In this document: in pieces, positions 42,497 to 51,404 of the stretch
How the letters are laid out: every line of letters begins with the position of its first letter
Position numbering within the stretch: the stretch's first letter is position 1
DNA from: Marinobacterium stanieri
GTDB lineage: Bacteria; Pseudomonadota; Gammaproteobacteria; Pseudomonadales; Balneatricaceae
DNA: 64,000 bases
Direction of reading: 5' to 3'
Assembly: GCF_900155945.1 (NCBI RefSeq)
Contig: NZ_FTMN01000003.1
Span: 62,001-126,000, forward strand
Position numbers and translations under genes: made by a program
The notes under the pieces: generated by a model
Databases searched by the model: none
Seen by the model: only the letters and a program-made list of their open reading frames with translations
Told to the model about the DNA's origin: nothing

Positions 42497-44074
42497 ATGA
42501 ATCTGGACACTCAAACCCGCACAGTGGTTGAACAAACGACGCGCAATACCATCGGCGATGCCTTTCATCGTACCGCCATGCAGTACCCGGACAAGCTGGC
42601 GCTAGAATACCAGGGTCGGAGCTGGTGCTACCAGGCACTGGATGCGGCAGTGAACCGTGTCGCCAACCACCTGCTGGCTTCGGGGCTGCAGAAGGGGGAT
42701 CGCGTCGCGGCCTATGGCAAGAACTCCGATGCCTATCTGATTCTGTGGTTGGCTTGCACCCGTTCCGGCCTGATTCACGTGCCGGTTAACTTTTCACTGA
42801 CCGAGCGTGAACTGGTCTACGTCCTGACGCAATCCGGGGCGCGTGCGCTGTTCGCGGATGACAGTCTGAAGGCCTTCGTCGAGGAGGTCGGTGATCAGCT
42901 GGATCTGTTTATCCAGGGCAGCCTGCATTCGGATAATGCCGAAGGGCGCGATGATATCCTGCAGCTGGCCAACGGTGGTGGCAGTGATCAGGCGCCAGAG
43001 GTCGAACTGTCCGAGCAGGATGTGGTGCAGATTCTGTATACCTCCGGGACTACATCCGACCCGAAAGGCGCCATGCACACCCATCGTTCGCTGATGGCGG
43101 AGTACTTCAGCTGCCTGTATCACCTGGATATCAAACCCGAAGACCGCAGCCTGGCGGCGCTGCCGCTGTACCATTCTGCGCAGATGCATGTATTTACCAT
43201 GCCAAGCCTGTTGGTGGGGGCCTACAGCTATCTGCTGGATACGCCGACGCCGGATGCCATTTTGCAACTGCTCAAGGCCAAGCACCTGAACAGCTTCTTT
43301 GCGCCGCCCACAGTCTGGATTGCGCTGCTGCATCATGATGATTTTGTCGAGGCAGAGCTTCAGCACCTGACCAAGCTCTACTACGGTGCGTCGATCATGC
43401 CGGAACCCATAGTCAAAGAACTGGGCGAACGCCTGCCGGATTCGGGGCTGTATAACTGCTACGGGCAGAGTGAAATCGCGCCGCTGGCAACGGTGCTGTC
43501 ACCGGCTGAACATCAGGATCGCCCGGCGTCTTGCGGTCGTCCCGTCATTAACGTGGAAACACGGATTGTCGACCCGGCGACGGGTCAGGAATGTGCACCG
43601 GGCGAGCAGGGGGAGCTGGTACATCGTTCGCCGCAGTTGATGGTCGGCTACTGGGACAAACCGACCGAAACCGCTGAGTCTTTCAATGGCGGCTGGTTCC
43701 ATTCGGGTGATCTGGGCTATCGCGATGAGCAGGGCTATATCTGGATTGTGGATCGCATCAAGGACATCGTAAATACCGGTGGTGTGCTGGTGGCCAGTCG
43801 GGATGTTGAAGAAGCGCTCTACACCTACCCGGGTATTGATGAGGTCGCGGTCATCGGCGTGCCCGATGACAAATGGATCGAGGCGATCGCGGCGGTTGTA
43901 GTGTTGAAGCAGGATGCGGACCCGGATGCCGAAGCGCTGATCAGCCATGCTCGGGCTAACCTGGCGCCGTTCAAAGTACCCAAACAGGTGCACTTTGTGC
44001 AGCAACTTCCGAAAAACTCATCGGGCAAACTGCTGAAGCGTAACCTGCGCCAGCAGTTCAGTACATCAGCCTGA
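42497..44074 (+). CDS. Acyl-CoA synthetase (AMP-forming)
   Basis: A 525-residue CoA ligase of the FadD3/medium-chain synthetase type. ILYTSGTTSDPKGAMHTHRS is the P-loop, NCYGQSEIAPLATVL the adenylate motif, GWFHSGDLGYRDEQGY the hinge, and VDRIKDIVNTGGVLVASRDV plus SSGKLLKRNLR the C-terminal lid. The acid substrate is not defined. It is cotranscribed with the beta-oxidation genes around it and supplies their CoA ester. Confidence 0.93.
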   Translation: MNLDTQTRTVVEQTTRNTIGDAFHRTAMQYPDKLALEYQGRSWCYQALDAAVNRVANHLLASGLQKGDRVAAYGKNSDAYLILWLACTRSGLIHVPVNFSLTERELVYVLTQSGARALFADDSLKAFVEEVGDQLDLFIQGSLHSDNAEGRDDILQLANGGGSDQAPEVELSEQDVVQILYTSGTTSDPKGAMHTHRSLMAEYFSCLYHLDIKPEDRSLAALPLYHSAQMHVFTMPSLLVGAYSYLLDTPTPDAILQLLKAKHLNSFFAPPTVWIALLHHDDFVEAELQHLTKLYYGASIMPEPIVKELGERLPDSGLYNCYGQSEIAPLATVLSPAEHQDRPASCGRPVINVETRIVDPATGQECAPGEQGELVHRSPQLMVGYWDKPTETAESFNGGWFHSGDLGYRDEQGYIWIVDRIKDIVNTGGVLVASRDVEEALYTYPGIDEVAVIGVPDDKWIEAIAAVVVLKQDADPDAEALISHARANLAPFKVPKQVHFVQQLPKNSSGKLLKRNLRQQFSTSA

Positions 44075-44129
44075 AATTGAACAAGGTCGGGGCCGCTGGG
44101 CCCCGGTACTGTGAAGGGGAACATGCAAA

Positions 44130-44909
44130 ATGAGCAGCACGGGTGTATCGGTTGAAACACAGGGGGCAGTCAGGTTATTGAGACTGGATAACCCTGCACG
44201 CAAAAATGCACTGACAAGCCAGATTTACGAAGCGTTGATCGCTGAACTGAAAGCGGCAGATGAAGATGAAAGCGTGCGTGCACTGGTATTCACGGGATCA
44301 TCCAAGGTGTTTTGCAGCGGCAACGACCTGGACGATTTCCTGGAAAATCCTATTCGTGATAGCGAACATCCGGTGTATCGGTTTATGCAGCAATTCAACC
44401 GGTTACAGAAACCTGTTGTAGCAGCGGTGGAAGGGCACGGCGTGGGCATTGGCTGCACGCTGCTGATGCATTGCGACCTGGTGGTTGCGGGTGAAAGCAG
44501 CTGGTTACAAATGCCGTTTGTCTATTTGGGCATCTGTCCTGAGTTTGCATCAACCTGGATCCTGCCACAGCTGGCAGGGCGGCAGAAAGCCTCGGAGTTG
44601 CTGTTGCTGGGCGAACGTTTGGAGGCAAAGGCAGCGGCAAGCGCCGGGTTGATCAATCGAGTCGTCGCAGATGGTGAGGCGCTGGCGTCTGCCCTGGCCT
44701 ATGCAGAACGGCTGGCTTCCGCGCCGCCGAAGGCGATGCAGGCGGCGAAGAAACTGATGCGACAATCAGAGCAGACAGCAATTGATGGCGCGATGAGTCG
44801 GGAGCTGGACCAACTGGTGACGGCGCTGCAGGGGGAAGAGTTTGCGGCGGCGGTCAATGCGTTCAAGGCTCGTAAAACTGTTAAACAGTCACATACTGGG
44901 TCATCCTGA
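44130..44909 (+). CDS. Enoyl-CoA hydratase/isomerase family protein
   Basis: A 259-residue crotonase-fold protein. SSKVFCSGNDLDDFLE (about 53-68) and EGHGVGIGCTLLMHCDLVVA (about 95-114) form the oxyanion hole. The second site reads FVYLGICPEFASTWILPQL, with Glu at the PEF position and no Glu at the classic first position, a pattern seen in isomerase-like members such as PaaG. Last gene of the operon from 37753; might shift a double bond in an unusual acyl chain. Confidence 0.9.
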   Translation: MSSTGVSVETQGAVRLLRLDNPARKNALTSQIYEALIAELKAADEDESVRALVFTGSSKVFCSGNDLDDFLENPIRDSEHPVYRFMQQFNRLQKPVVAAVEGHGVGIGCTLLMHCDLVVAGESSWLQMPFVYLGICPEFASTWILPQLAGRQKASELLLLGERLEAKAAASAGLINRVVADGEALASALAYAERLASAPPKAMQAAKKLMRQSEQTAIDGAMSRELDQLVTALQGEEFAAAVNAFKARKTVKQSHTGSS

Positions 44910-44995
44910 AGGCCGTGTTATCTCGGAGACAAGGGGCGATGTTTTCGCTAGGCTGAGCTTCAGGGACTCACACTGACTTGTAAGGATTTGCGCCT

Positions 44996-45850
44996 ATGAC
45001 ATCGCCCATCGTTAGCACTCAGTGGCTGCAGGATAATCTTGACCGGGAAGGGCTGGTAATACTGGATGCCAGCATGAGCAAGGTGATTGGCAAAGAGCCC
45101 ATCACCTATGACACACCGATGTATATCCCCGGCAGCCAGTTCATCAATCTGGAGCAGGAACTCTGTGATCTCAACTCGGACCAGGTGCATGCTTTTCCAA
45201 CCTCCGAGCAGTTTGCACGGGAAGCACAGAGGCAGGGGATTACCGCAGAGACTACCGTCGTGATTTACGACAACCAGGGTATTTACGCCTCACCTCGCGC
45301 CTGGTGGATTTTCAAGGCTTTCGGATTTGATCAGGTATATGTATTGGATGGCGGGCTGCCAAAATGGATGGCCGAAGGGCGCGTGGTAACAGACAAGCTG
45401 GAAACACCGGTGAGTCTGAATCAGATGCCGCAGGTACACTTCGAGCCAGAGTGCGTTCGCAACGCCGTTTATCTGCTTCAACAACTGGGCAAGGGGACGT
45501 TGAACATCCTGGATGCGCGTTCGCAGGCGCGATTTCTTGGCCAGGTAGAGGAGCCGCGGCCCGGGCTTCGCTCTGGCCATATACCGGGGTCTGTCAGCTT
45601 GCCCTTCACTGACATGCTCAATGATATCGAGTTCAAACCCGAGCATGAGCTGGCAGAACTGTTCAGTCAGTTGCCAATAGAGAGGAACCGGCAGACCGTT
45701 TTCAGCTGTGGCTCAGGCATCACGGCATGTATCATTCTGTTGGCGGCTGCCATTGCCGGCTACGACAACCTGAGCCTCTATGATGGTTCCTGGTCGGAGT
45801 GGCTGATGCAGATTTGCCGATCGAGTAAGGCTCAACTCCAGGGCGGATGA
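44996..45850 (+). CDS. sseA: 3-mercaptopyruvate/thiosulfate sulfurtransferase
   Basis: A 284-residue double-rhodanese protein. The first domain (about 5-130) is inactive; the second (about 165-275) has the active loop CGSGITAC with Cys238, whose CGSGxTA sequence is that of 3-mercaptopyruvate sulfurtransferases rather than thiosulfate ones (CRxGxx). VYVLDGGLPKWMAEGR and SGHIPGSVSLPF are family motifs. It transfers sulfane sulfur to thiols or cyanide. The 3' end overlaps the convergent small gene by 19 bases. Confidence 0.93.
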   Translation: MTSPIVSTQWLQDNLDREGLVILDASMSKVIGKEPITYDTPMYIPGSQFINLEQELCDLNSDQVHAFPTSEQFAREAQRQGITAETTVVIYDNQGIYASPRAWWIFKAFGFDQVYVLDGGLPKWMAEGRVVTDKLETPVSLNQMPQVHFEPECVRNAVYLLQQLGKGTLNILDARSQARFLGQVEEPRPGLRSGHIPGSVSLPFTDMLNDIEFKPEHELAELFSQLPIERNRQTVFSCGSGITACIILLAAAIAGYDNLSLYDGSWSEWLMQICRSSKAQLQGG

Positions 45851-46107
45851 TCTTTATGCTGGCGCTTCATGGAATGCATCAGGGCCTGTTTGTCGTGCTC
45901 ATTGAGCCACTCATCCATCCATGCCTGCATTTTGCTTGCTTTGAGCGGTAACCGCCGCCAGGCCTTGTAGGCCTTGAGGTGCTTTTTGGTTGGGCGTTTG
46001 AGGTTAGTGCCCGGTTTACAACCGGCATCCGGAAAATGTGATTTGGTTGTAAACTGGTGATCAATCCACCAGGCCACAAACGCTTTGTCTTTCCGTTCAA
46101 GCTTCAC
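45832..46107 (-). CDS. Small basic protein of unknown function
   Basis: A 91-residue, lysine- and tryptophan-rich protein (FVAWWIDHQFTTKSHF, KRPTKKHLKAYKAWRRLPLK, MQAWMDEWLNEHDKQALMHS). It has no membrane segment or signal. I do not recognise the family. The start is GTG at 46107. The tail overlaps the sulfurtransferase 3' end, which is unusual but common in compact genomes. Confidence 0.65.
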   Translation of the reverse strand: MKLERKDKAFVAWWIDHQFTTKSHFPDAGCKPGTNLKRPTKKHLKAYKAWRRLPLKASKMQAWMDEWLNEHDKQALMHSMKRQHKDHPPWS

Positions 46108-46292
46108 TGCTGCTTACCCTCATCACTGTATGGTGATGAATACACTAAAACCACTCCGTGAACCCTTGGTTACAGAATAGACAAAAGCTTTTCAGCTTCA
46201 GAAGCCTAATCTGCGACAGGTAACTTGCTGGCAGGCAAGCTGTGATAAAGTCGGCGGTTTTTCGGTCAGGGGCCGTTAAAGTCACTGGAGAC

Positions 46293-46440
46293 TTAGCAGG
46301 CTGCTGAAAATCTATCTGCGTTGCCGGTGCGTCGTTAAAAACAGGCTCAAAATGCTCATTTAGTCCACTAAACTGCGCTTTTTCGCCTGTTTTTGCCTTG
46401 CCTCGGCTACCTCGATAACGCTTTTCAACACCCTGTTAGG
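46293..46440. repeat. Palindromic interspersed repeat, copy B
   Basis: About 148 bases, nearly identical to 10041-10185, with ends TTAGCAGGCTGCTGAAAA and TTTTCAACACCCTGTTAGG as imperfect inverted repeats. The centre CATTTAGTCCACTAAACTG and the AAAACAGGC/GCCTGTTTT arms can fold into one long imperfect hairpin. It ends eight bases before the start of the secreted hydrolase gene. The rest of the gap 46108-46292 holds nothing I recognise. Confidence 0.85.
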
Positions 46441-46448
46441 GACAAGCC

Positions 46449-47438
46449 ATGAAACTCCACTTATCACTGTTACTCGCGATTATCGTCTGGCCGCTGCAGA
46501 CGCTGGCGGTTGGATTTGAACGTGTATCCATCAACGCTCCCACCCCAATCCAGATGGGTATCTGGTATCCCTCTGATGCGCCTGTACCCAAGGCCATTAA
46601 CTCACCCTTCCGCCAAACTCTGGCGCTGAATGCCAAGGTCTCTGGTGATTATCTGCCGCTGGTTATCCTGTCACATGGTTATGGGGGCTGGATGGGTGGA
46701 CATGCCGATGCTGCGCTTGAACTGGCGGAGGCCGGATATATCGTTGCGGCCCCCGAACATCCGGGCAATAACAGCGAGGATGAATCAGCCAGCACGGCAG
46801 AGTGGCTGGTGTCCCGTCCAGCCGATATTTCAAAGGTTATCGATTTCATGCTGCAAGACTGGCCTGCGTCAGAGCATATCGCAGCCGACAGGATTGGTGT
46901 TTACGGCTTCTCGGCAGGCGGTTATACCGCGCTGGTAGCGGCAGGTGCAGTGCCTGACTTCCAGCGGGCACTGCAGCATTGCGAGAACAATCCGCAGGAG
47001 TTTACCTGTGAAATCGGCATGTTGGAGGGGATCGACCCTGACGCTCTGGGCAAAGAGGTACAGGCCGTGGCGGGGGATGGTCGCATCAAGGCGATTAGCA
47101 TTGCGGCACCGGGCTTGAGCTATATGTTTGACGAATCAGCCTTGGCGGCAGTGAATATGCCTGTTCAGCTCTGGTCGGGTGCAGTGGATGTCCGCGTGCC
47201 CCACGCCAGCAACGGTGCCAATCTGGCGGCTCACTTGCCCAACATCGTAGAAACACACGTCGTCGAAAAAGCCGGTCATTTTGCCTTCATGGCCGAATGT
47301 AACCCCAAGCTTAAAGAGCACAACCCGCGTATCTGGAATATGGTGTGTGTCGATGCTGAAGGCTTCGATCGCGGTGATTTTCATGAGCAGCTGAACAGCG
47401 CACTGGTTAATTTCTTTGATAAGGTTTTGCAGCTGTAA
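46449..47438 (+). CDS. Secreted alpha/beta hydrolase (PAF-acetylhydrolase or dienelactone hydrolase-like)
   Basis: A 329-residue exported hydrolase. The signal peptide is MKLHLSLLLAIIVWPLQTLA. VILSHGYGGWMGGHADAALE supplies the oxyanion region, the nucleophile is Ser155 in GFSAGG, and GHFAFM contains the likely catalytic His. Cys residues (HCENNPQEFTCE, ECNPKLK, VCVD) may form disulfides. It resembles predicted dienelactone or platelet-activating-factor acetylhydrolase-type esterases. The AGGGA ribosome site overlaps the end of the repeat element. Confidence 0.85.
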   Translation: MKLHLSLLLAIIVWPLQTLAVGFERVSINAPTPIQMGIWYPSDAPVPKAINSPFRQTLALNAKVSGDYLPLVILSHGYGGWMGGHADAALELAEAGYIVAAPEHPGNNSEDESASTAEWLVSRPADISKVIDFMLQDWPASEHIAADRIGVYGFSAGGYTALVAAGAVPDFQRALQHCENNPQEFTCEIGMLEGIDPDALGKEVQAVAGDGRIKAISIAAPGLSYMFDESALAAVNMPVQLWSGAVDVRVPHASNGANLAAHLPNIVETHVVEKAGHFAFMAECNPKLKEHNPRIWNMVCVDAEGFDRGDFHEQLNSALVNFFDKVLQL

Positions 47439-47475
47439 GCCGATGTTGTTGAATCCATCCTTGTGGTTTATACGA

Positions 47476-47495
47476 GTGCCCTGGAGGCAGGGCAC
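47476..47495. terminator. Hairpin between convergent genes
   Basis: GTGCCCTG-GAGG-CAGGGCAC is a perfect 8-base stem with a 4-base loop, between the hydrolase and HAD stops. No T-tract follows on either strand, so its role as terminator is not certain. Confidence 0.4.
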
Positions 47496-47515
47496 CTCTG
47501 GCGTTTAAACATTCT

Positions 47516-48097
47516 TCAGTTACCAAACATGGCTCGGTGCAGCATGCCGAAATGTTCAAAGGTGTAATCCGCCAGGTGGGAATAATCGGGCAGGGTGGTG
47601 AAATTCACCAGGCAGGACTTCATGTTCGCGTTGCGGCCTGCTTCCAAGTCATAACGGTAATCCCCGACCATGAGCATCGACTCGGGTGGTAGACCAAATT
47701 CCTCTGCAACCTGGAGGAGGGCGGACGGGTCCGGCTTGGGCTTGGAGTTTTCCCGCGTAATAACCCGTTCAATCGGGATGGAATTGCGCTCGATTTTGGC
47801 CTGAGACGATTTCAGAGAATTACGCGTCACAATGGCCATGGGAATGCCCTGGTGATGGCAAGCCTCAACAAATGCCCGAGCACCGGGAATCCACTCACAA
47901 CTTTCTGCATCAAGCCGCTCATGCCGATGAATCACGTCCATCGCGGCTTTCTGTACGTCTTCAGGCTGGGTCTTCAGGTAAGTCAGCACATCCGCATCGG
48001 CAGGGCAGCCAATTTCCCGCTTGATAGCGGGAAAATCAAGAGACGATGACACGAGAGTGCCATCCAGATCGAAAATGATGCCTTGTAGCTGTTTCAC
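47516..48097 (-). CDS. HAD-IA family phosphatase
   Basis: A 193-residue HAD hydrolase. The nucleophile motif IIFDLDGTLVSS has Asp10 and Asp12; AIVTRNSLKSSQ is motif II; SKPKPDPSALLQ is motif III; MLMVGDYRYDLEAGRNANMK is motif IV. It resembles phosphoglycolate or beta-phosphoglucomutase-like phosphatases without a specific assignment. I prefer GTG 48097, which has AGAGG seven bases upstream and places the nucleophile at the usual position; ATG 48133 would add 12 residues without a ribosome site. Confidence 0.87.
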   Translation of the reverse strand: MKQLQGIIFDLDGTLVSSSLDFPAIKREIGCPADADVLTYLKTQPEDVQKAAMDVIHRHERLDAESCEWIPGARAFVEACHHQGIPMAIVTRNSLKSSQAKIERNSIPIERVITRENSKPKPDPSALLQVAEEFGLPPESMLMVGDYRYDLEAGRNANMKSCLVNFTTLPDYSHLADYTFEHFGMLHRAMFGN

Positions 48098-48182
48098 GCG
48101 GGAGCCTCTGGGAAGTCGAATTGTTTCATCCATCAGCTTAGGGTGGATGAATCCAAGTGATATTGAAAGTCTTTACGTAGAA

Positions 48183-48209
48183 CACCTGATGGTTGGTTCA
48201 CATCAGGTG
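48183..48209. repeat. 9-base hairpin at the left edge of the AT-rich block
   Basis: CACCTGATG (48183-48191) and CATCAGGTG (48201-48209) form a perfect stem. It lies between the HAD gene start and the AT-rich operon end, and could end transcription of that operon. The rest of 48098-48331 holds no gene. Confidence 0.5.
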
Positions 48210-48331
48210 CTTCCCTGAACCTTGATCGAATAATATGGGTTGGGCAGTATATCTTAGTAAAAATAGAGGGCATATTGTTATGGTCATAAAAAATCATTTC
48301 TCAGATTCTCTTCATGAATTTGTGAGATTTT

Positions 48332-49222
48332 TTACTGAAAAATATTACTAAGACTCTTGATATTGCGTTCCCTTATTACTCTTTTTAGACTATACCCACT
48401 TTTGTTTACATAATTTATATCAGCACCATATTCAATTAATATTTTTATTGCCTTGGTGTTTTTAGCAACTGCTGCTATTAAAAGAGGAGTATTGTATGGG
48501 CCATTTTCATCTATATTGAAGTTGGGACTAAATGATTTTGATAGTAAAAATTCTAGCTTATCCTCTTTGCCAATAGTTGCAGCGCTATAGAAAATTATTC
48601 CATTTGCTATATTTTCTCTTAGTTGTATTTGGCTTTCAGGAATTGATTCTATTATATCGTTTATTGTTTCGTTATTATGCTTGGAGATTATAATATCGAA
48701 AAAGGTTATGCCATTAATGTTTTTGTGGTTATAGTCAGCGCCGCTATTTAGAAGAATTTACACACCTTCAATATTATTGTTTATAGCTGCAAGAAAAAGA
48801 GGTGTGTTATAGGATGAGTTTTTGGAACAATCGAGTATTTTGGGGTTAGGGTTAGCACCTGCATCGATTAGCATTGATAGAACTTCGTTACTGGACCATT
48901 GCGCGGCATTTTCTATGGGAGTCAAACCTTTTAAACTGGCCATGTTTGGGTCAGCTCCTGCTTTTAGAAATATACGAGTGACTTCTTCATCGTTATAAAT
49001 AGATGAAATAAGTAAAATTCCGGCGCCGCAGGCATTAGAAATATTTGGGTTGTTTGTTTCATTCAGAAGTTTGATTGCAGTTGCATTATCTCCTTTGATT
49101 AAATCTATGATTGCTATATTGACGGGGGTTTTATGGTCATTATATCGTTCACAAACGCAGTTGGCGAAGGTGTTAGTACTGGTTAAAAATATTAATAAAA
49201 TACTAAAGTATGAAATTTTCAT
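48332..49222 (-). pseudogene. Secreted ankyrin-repeat protein, interrupted by an in-frame stop
   Basis: ATG 49222 opens a frame with the signal peptide MKISYFSILLIFLTSTNTFA, then ankyrin-type repeats (IFLKAGADPNMASLKGLTPI, LIDAGANPNP, YNTPLFLAAINNNIEGV). A TAA at 48760-48758 breaks it after 154 codons. The same frame then continues as ILLNSGADYNHKNINGITFF and on through LLIAAVAKNTKAIKILIEYG to a stop at 48332, matching the paralogue at 49277-50161 along its length. At the stop the paralogue has AAA (Lys). Total 296 codons against 294. A single A-to-T change would explain the break. Strongly AT-rich. Confidence 0.88.
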
Positions 49223-49276
49223 GGCTATTAAGATCAAATTTTTAAGTTATTTTTAATAAAAGTATTTTCCAGTCTA

Positions 49277-50161
49277 CTATTTAAATATGTGAGAGAGCTC
49301 TTGTGAATGACCCTCACTTACTATTATTTCAAGGGAATAGCCTTTTGAATTTTTATAATTTATATCTGCACCATGCGAAATTAAAGCTTTAGCCGCTTCA
49401 ATATTATTAGATATGGCTGCAACCAATAATGGAGTATTAAATTTCACATCATCTTTATAAATGAAGTTTGGGTCTACTCCTAAAGAAAGCAGTTTTATTA
49501 GGTAGTCATTTTTCATGGTTGTAGCAGTGTTAAAAAGCAGCAGCGATAAAGCATTTTTCTTTCTCTCTTCACTCGGAATTTCATCTATTGCTTCAATGAT
49601 TGAATTGAGAGGGATTTCTCCAATTAGAAGAACTTCAAAAACATTATAGCCATTCTTATTTTCGTGATTAAAGTCTGCATTATATTTTAGAAGAAGTTTA
49701 ATACCATTGATGTTTTTATTTGCAGCTGCAATCAGTAAAGGCGTGTTATAAATTTTTTCTTTTAAGCAGCCGTGTAAGCTCGGATTCGGATTACCTCCTG
49801 CCTTTAATAAAATTGATAAGGTTTCATTGCTAGACCATTTTGCAGCATTGTGGACAGGAGTGAGGCCTTTTAGGTTGGCCATGTTTGGGTCAGCTCCTGC
49901 TTGTAGAAATAAACTAGTGACTTCTTCATTGTTATTGATAGAAGAAATAAGTAAGATTCCGGCGCCGCAGGCATTAGAAATATTTGGTTTTTTTGATTCT
50001 GTCAAAAGGTTTATGGCAGTTGTATTATTTCCTCTGATTAAATCTATGATTGCCACATTGACGGGGGTGTTCGGGTCATTATATCGTTCACAAACGCATT
50101 TGGCGAAGGTGTTAGTACTGGTTAAAAATATTAATAAAATACTGAAGTATGAAATTTTCAT
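49277..50161 (-). CDS. Secreted ankyrin-repeat protein
   Basis: A 294-residue protein: signal peptide (1-20), a Cys-containing segment (KCVCERYND), then about seven ankyrin-like repeats, for example LFLQAGADPNMANLKGLTPV, LLKAGGNPNPSLHG, YNTPLLIAAANKNINGIKLL and FNTPLLVAAISNNIEAAKAL. The repeats suggest a protein-binding surface in the periplasm or outside the cell. It is the intact partner of the broken copy at 48332-49222; N-terminal halves are close to identical and C-terminal halves differ. AT-rich, with an upstream spacer of the same 54-base length and similar sequence. Function unknown; immunity or adaptor roles are possible. Confidence 0.85.
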   Translation of the reverse strand: MKISYFSILLIFLTSTNTFAKCVCERYNDPNTPVNVAIIDLIRGNNTTAINLLTESKKPNISNACGAGILLISSINNNEEVTSLFLQAGADPNMANLKGLTPVHNAAKWSSNETLSILLKAGGNPNPSLHGCLKEKIYNTPLLIAAANKNINGIKLLLKYNADFNHENKNGYNVFEVLLIGEIPLNSIIEAIDEIPSEERKKNALSLLLFNTATTMKNDYLIKLLSLGVDPNFIYKDDVKFNTPLLVAAISNNIEAAKALISHGADINYKNSKGYSLEIIVSEGHSQELSHIFK

Positions 50162-50215
50162 GGCTATTAAGATTAAATATCTAAGTTATTTTAAATAAAA
50201 TTTCAAGGGTGAAAT

Positions 50216-51358
50216 TTATTCTAATGCAACTAATCGTCCTTCTTTTGTTCCATAATATAAGGATTTTTTATCCAAAATTAAGGCAGTTGAAATAACGTAT
50301 GGGCTCTCGTGGGTCCATTTCAAATCGCCATTCTTTATGGAAAAGCCATGTATGCTTTTTTGTGTAGGTATATAAGCACTGTTGTGTGAAAGGCTAGCAT
50401 ATCGGGTAATAAATTCTCCTAAATCATAACCCCAAAGTAGATCATGATTATTGTCCATGGCATAAATGGATTTTTTATCTGTGAATATTATTGCTTCACC
50501 ATCGGATGCCAAATGTGAGGTTGTTTCTATTTCAAATAATTCTTGATAATTTTCTTGTTCCAAATCAAAAACAGTCAGTTTTGTTAAAGAGCCTCTATTT
50601 CCTAAACCAGAGGCATACATTTTCCCATCGACTAAAATTGGTAGTGATAAATAATTCAAGTCGGTTTGAAATTGTACTGGTTCTCCAAAGGTCCCATCGA
50701 TAAAATCATAAATATTAATGATCGCCCCGCAGCAGATTGAGGAACTTGGAATGATAAGCTTTGATTTAAAAAATAGAGGTGGCCCTATCTGTCTATTTAG
50801 TTGTATTTGGCTTTTTTCTTTTAGGGTTTTAATGTTTATAGAATAAATAATGCCTTCGTTATTACCTGCTATAAGATAATCTCCACTATTTATAAATGGG
50901 CCAAATATTGATCCTTCTTTTTGTATCGTTTTTTCCTTCTTGCCATTATTGATGTTAAATAATAAAATCTCACCATTATTATTTCCAGCTATTAATGTTT
51001 CTCCGAATATGAAAAGCTGAGATGTTATGGGGTACTCAAGGTGACGCGACCAATGAAGATCGCCATTTGATTTATCTATAGAAAATAATTTATTATCATT
51101 ACTTGTTACATATACGTTATGGTTATCGACTATTGGAGAAATCAAAATAGCATGCTTTGATAGTTCTACATCCCATTTTATATCTCCTCGATACTCACTT
51201 TCTATGTTTTTGTAGTGGCTTGACTGCGAATAGCTCCCTCTATAAAACGTTGCCCCATATGAAACGCTTGAGGTTATAATTAATAGTAAAGATAGTAACC
51301 TGATTGAATATTTCTTATTTTTCTTTATGTTTATTTTAATTCTTCTTGAAATATGCAT
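50216..51358 (-). CDS. Secreted PQQ-like beta-propeller protein (BamB-like repeats)
   Basis: A 380-residue protein with a long basic N-region and signal peptide (RLLSLLLIITSSVSYGATF), then a beta-propeller of PQQ-like repeats: GDIKWDVELSKHAILISPIV, LFSIDKSNGDLHWSRHLEYP, ILLFNINNGKKEKTIQKEGS, IYSINIKTLKEKSQIQL, YAMDNNHDLLWGYDLGEF, IHGFSIKNGDLKWTHESPYV. There are no catalytic PQQ-ligand features; such repeats mostly mediate protein contacts. It shares the operon with another propeller (51405-52598) and the ankyrin genes. Strongly AT-rich compared with the surrounding chromosome. Confidence 0.82.
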   Translation of the reverse strand: MHISRRIKINIKKNKKYSIRLLSLLLIITSSVSYGATFYRGSYSQSSHYKNIESEYRGDIKWDVELSKHAILISPIVDNHNVYVTSNDNKLFSIDKSNGDLHWSRHLEYPITSQLFIFGETLIAGNNNGEILLFNINNGKKEKTIQKEGSIFGPFINSGDYLIAGNNEGIIYSINIKTLKEKSQIQLNRQIGPPLFFKSKLIIPSSSICCGAIINIYDFIDGTFGEPVQFQTDLNYLSLPILVDGKMYASGLGNRGSLTKLTVFDLEQENYQELFEIETTSHLASDGEAIIFTDKKSIYAMDNNHDLLWGYDLGEFITRYASLSHNSAYIPTQKSIHGFSIKNGDLKWTHESPYVISTALILDKKSLYYGTKEGRLVALE

Positions 51359-51404
51359 ATTGTTTTAACGTAAAGTTATGTTTATGAACCTGTAAGATGA
51401 TCAT

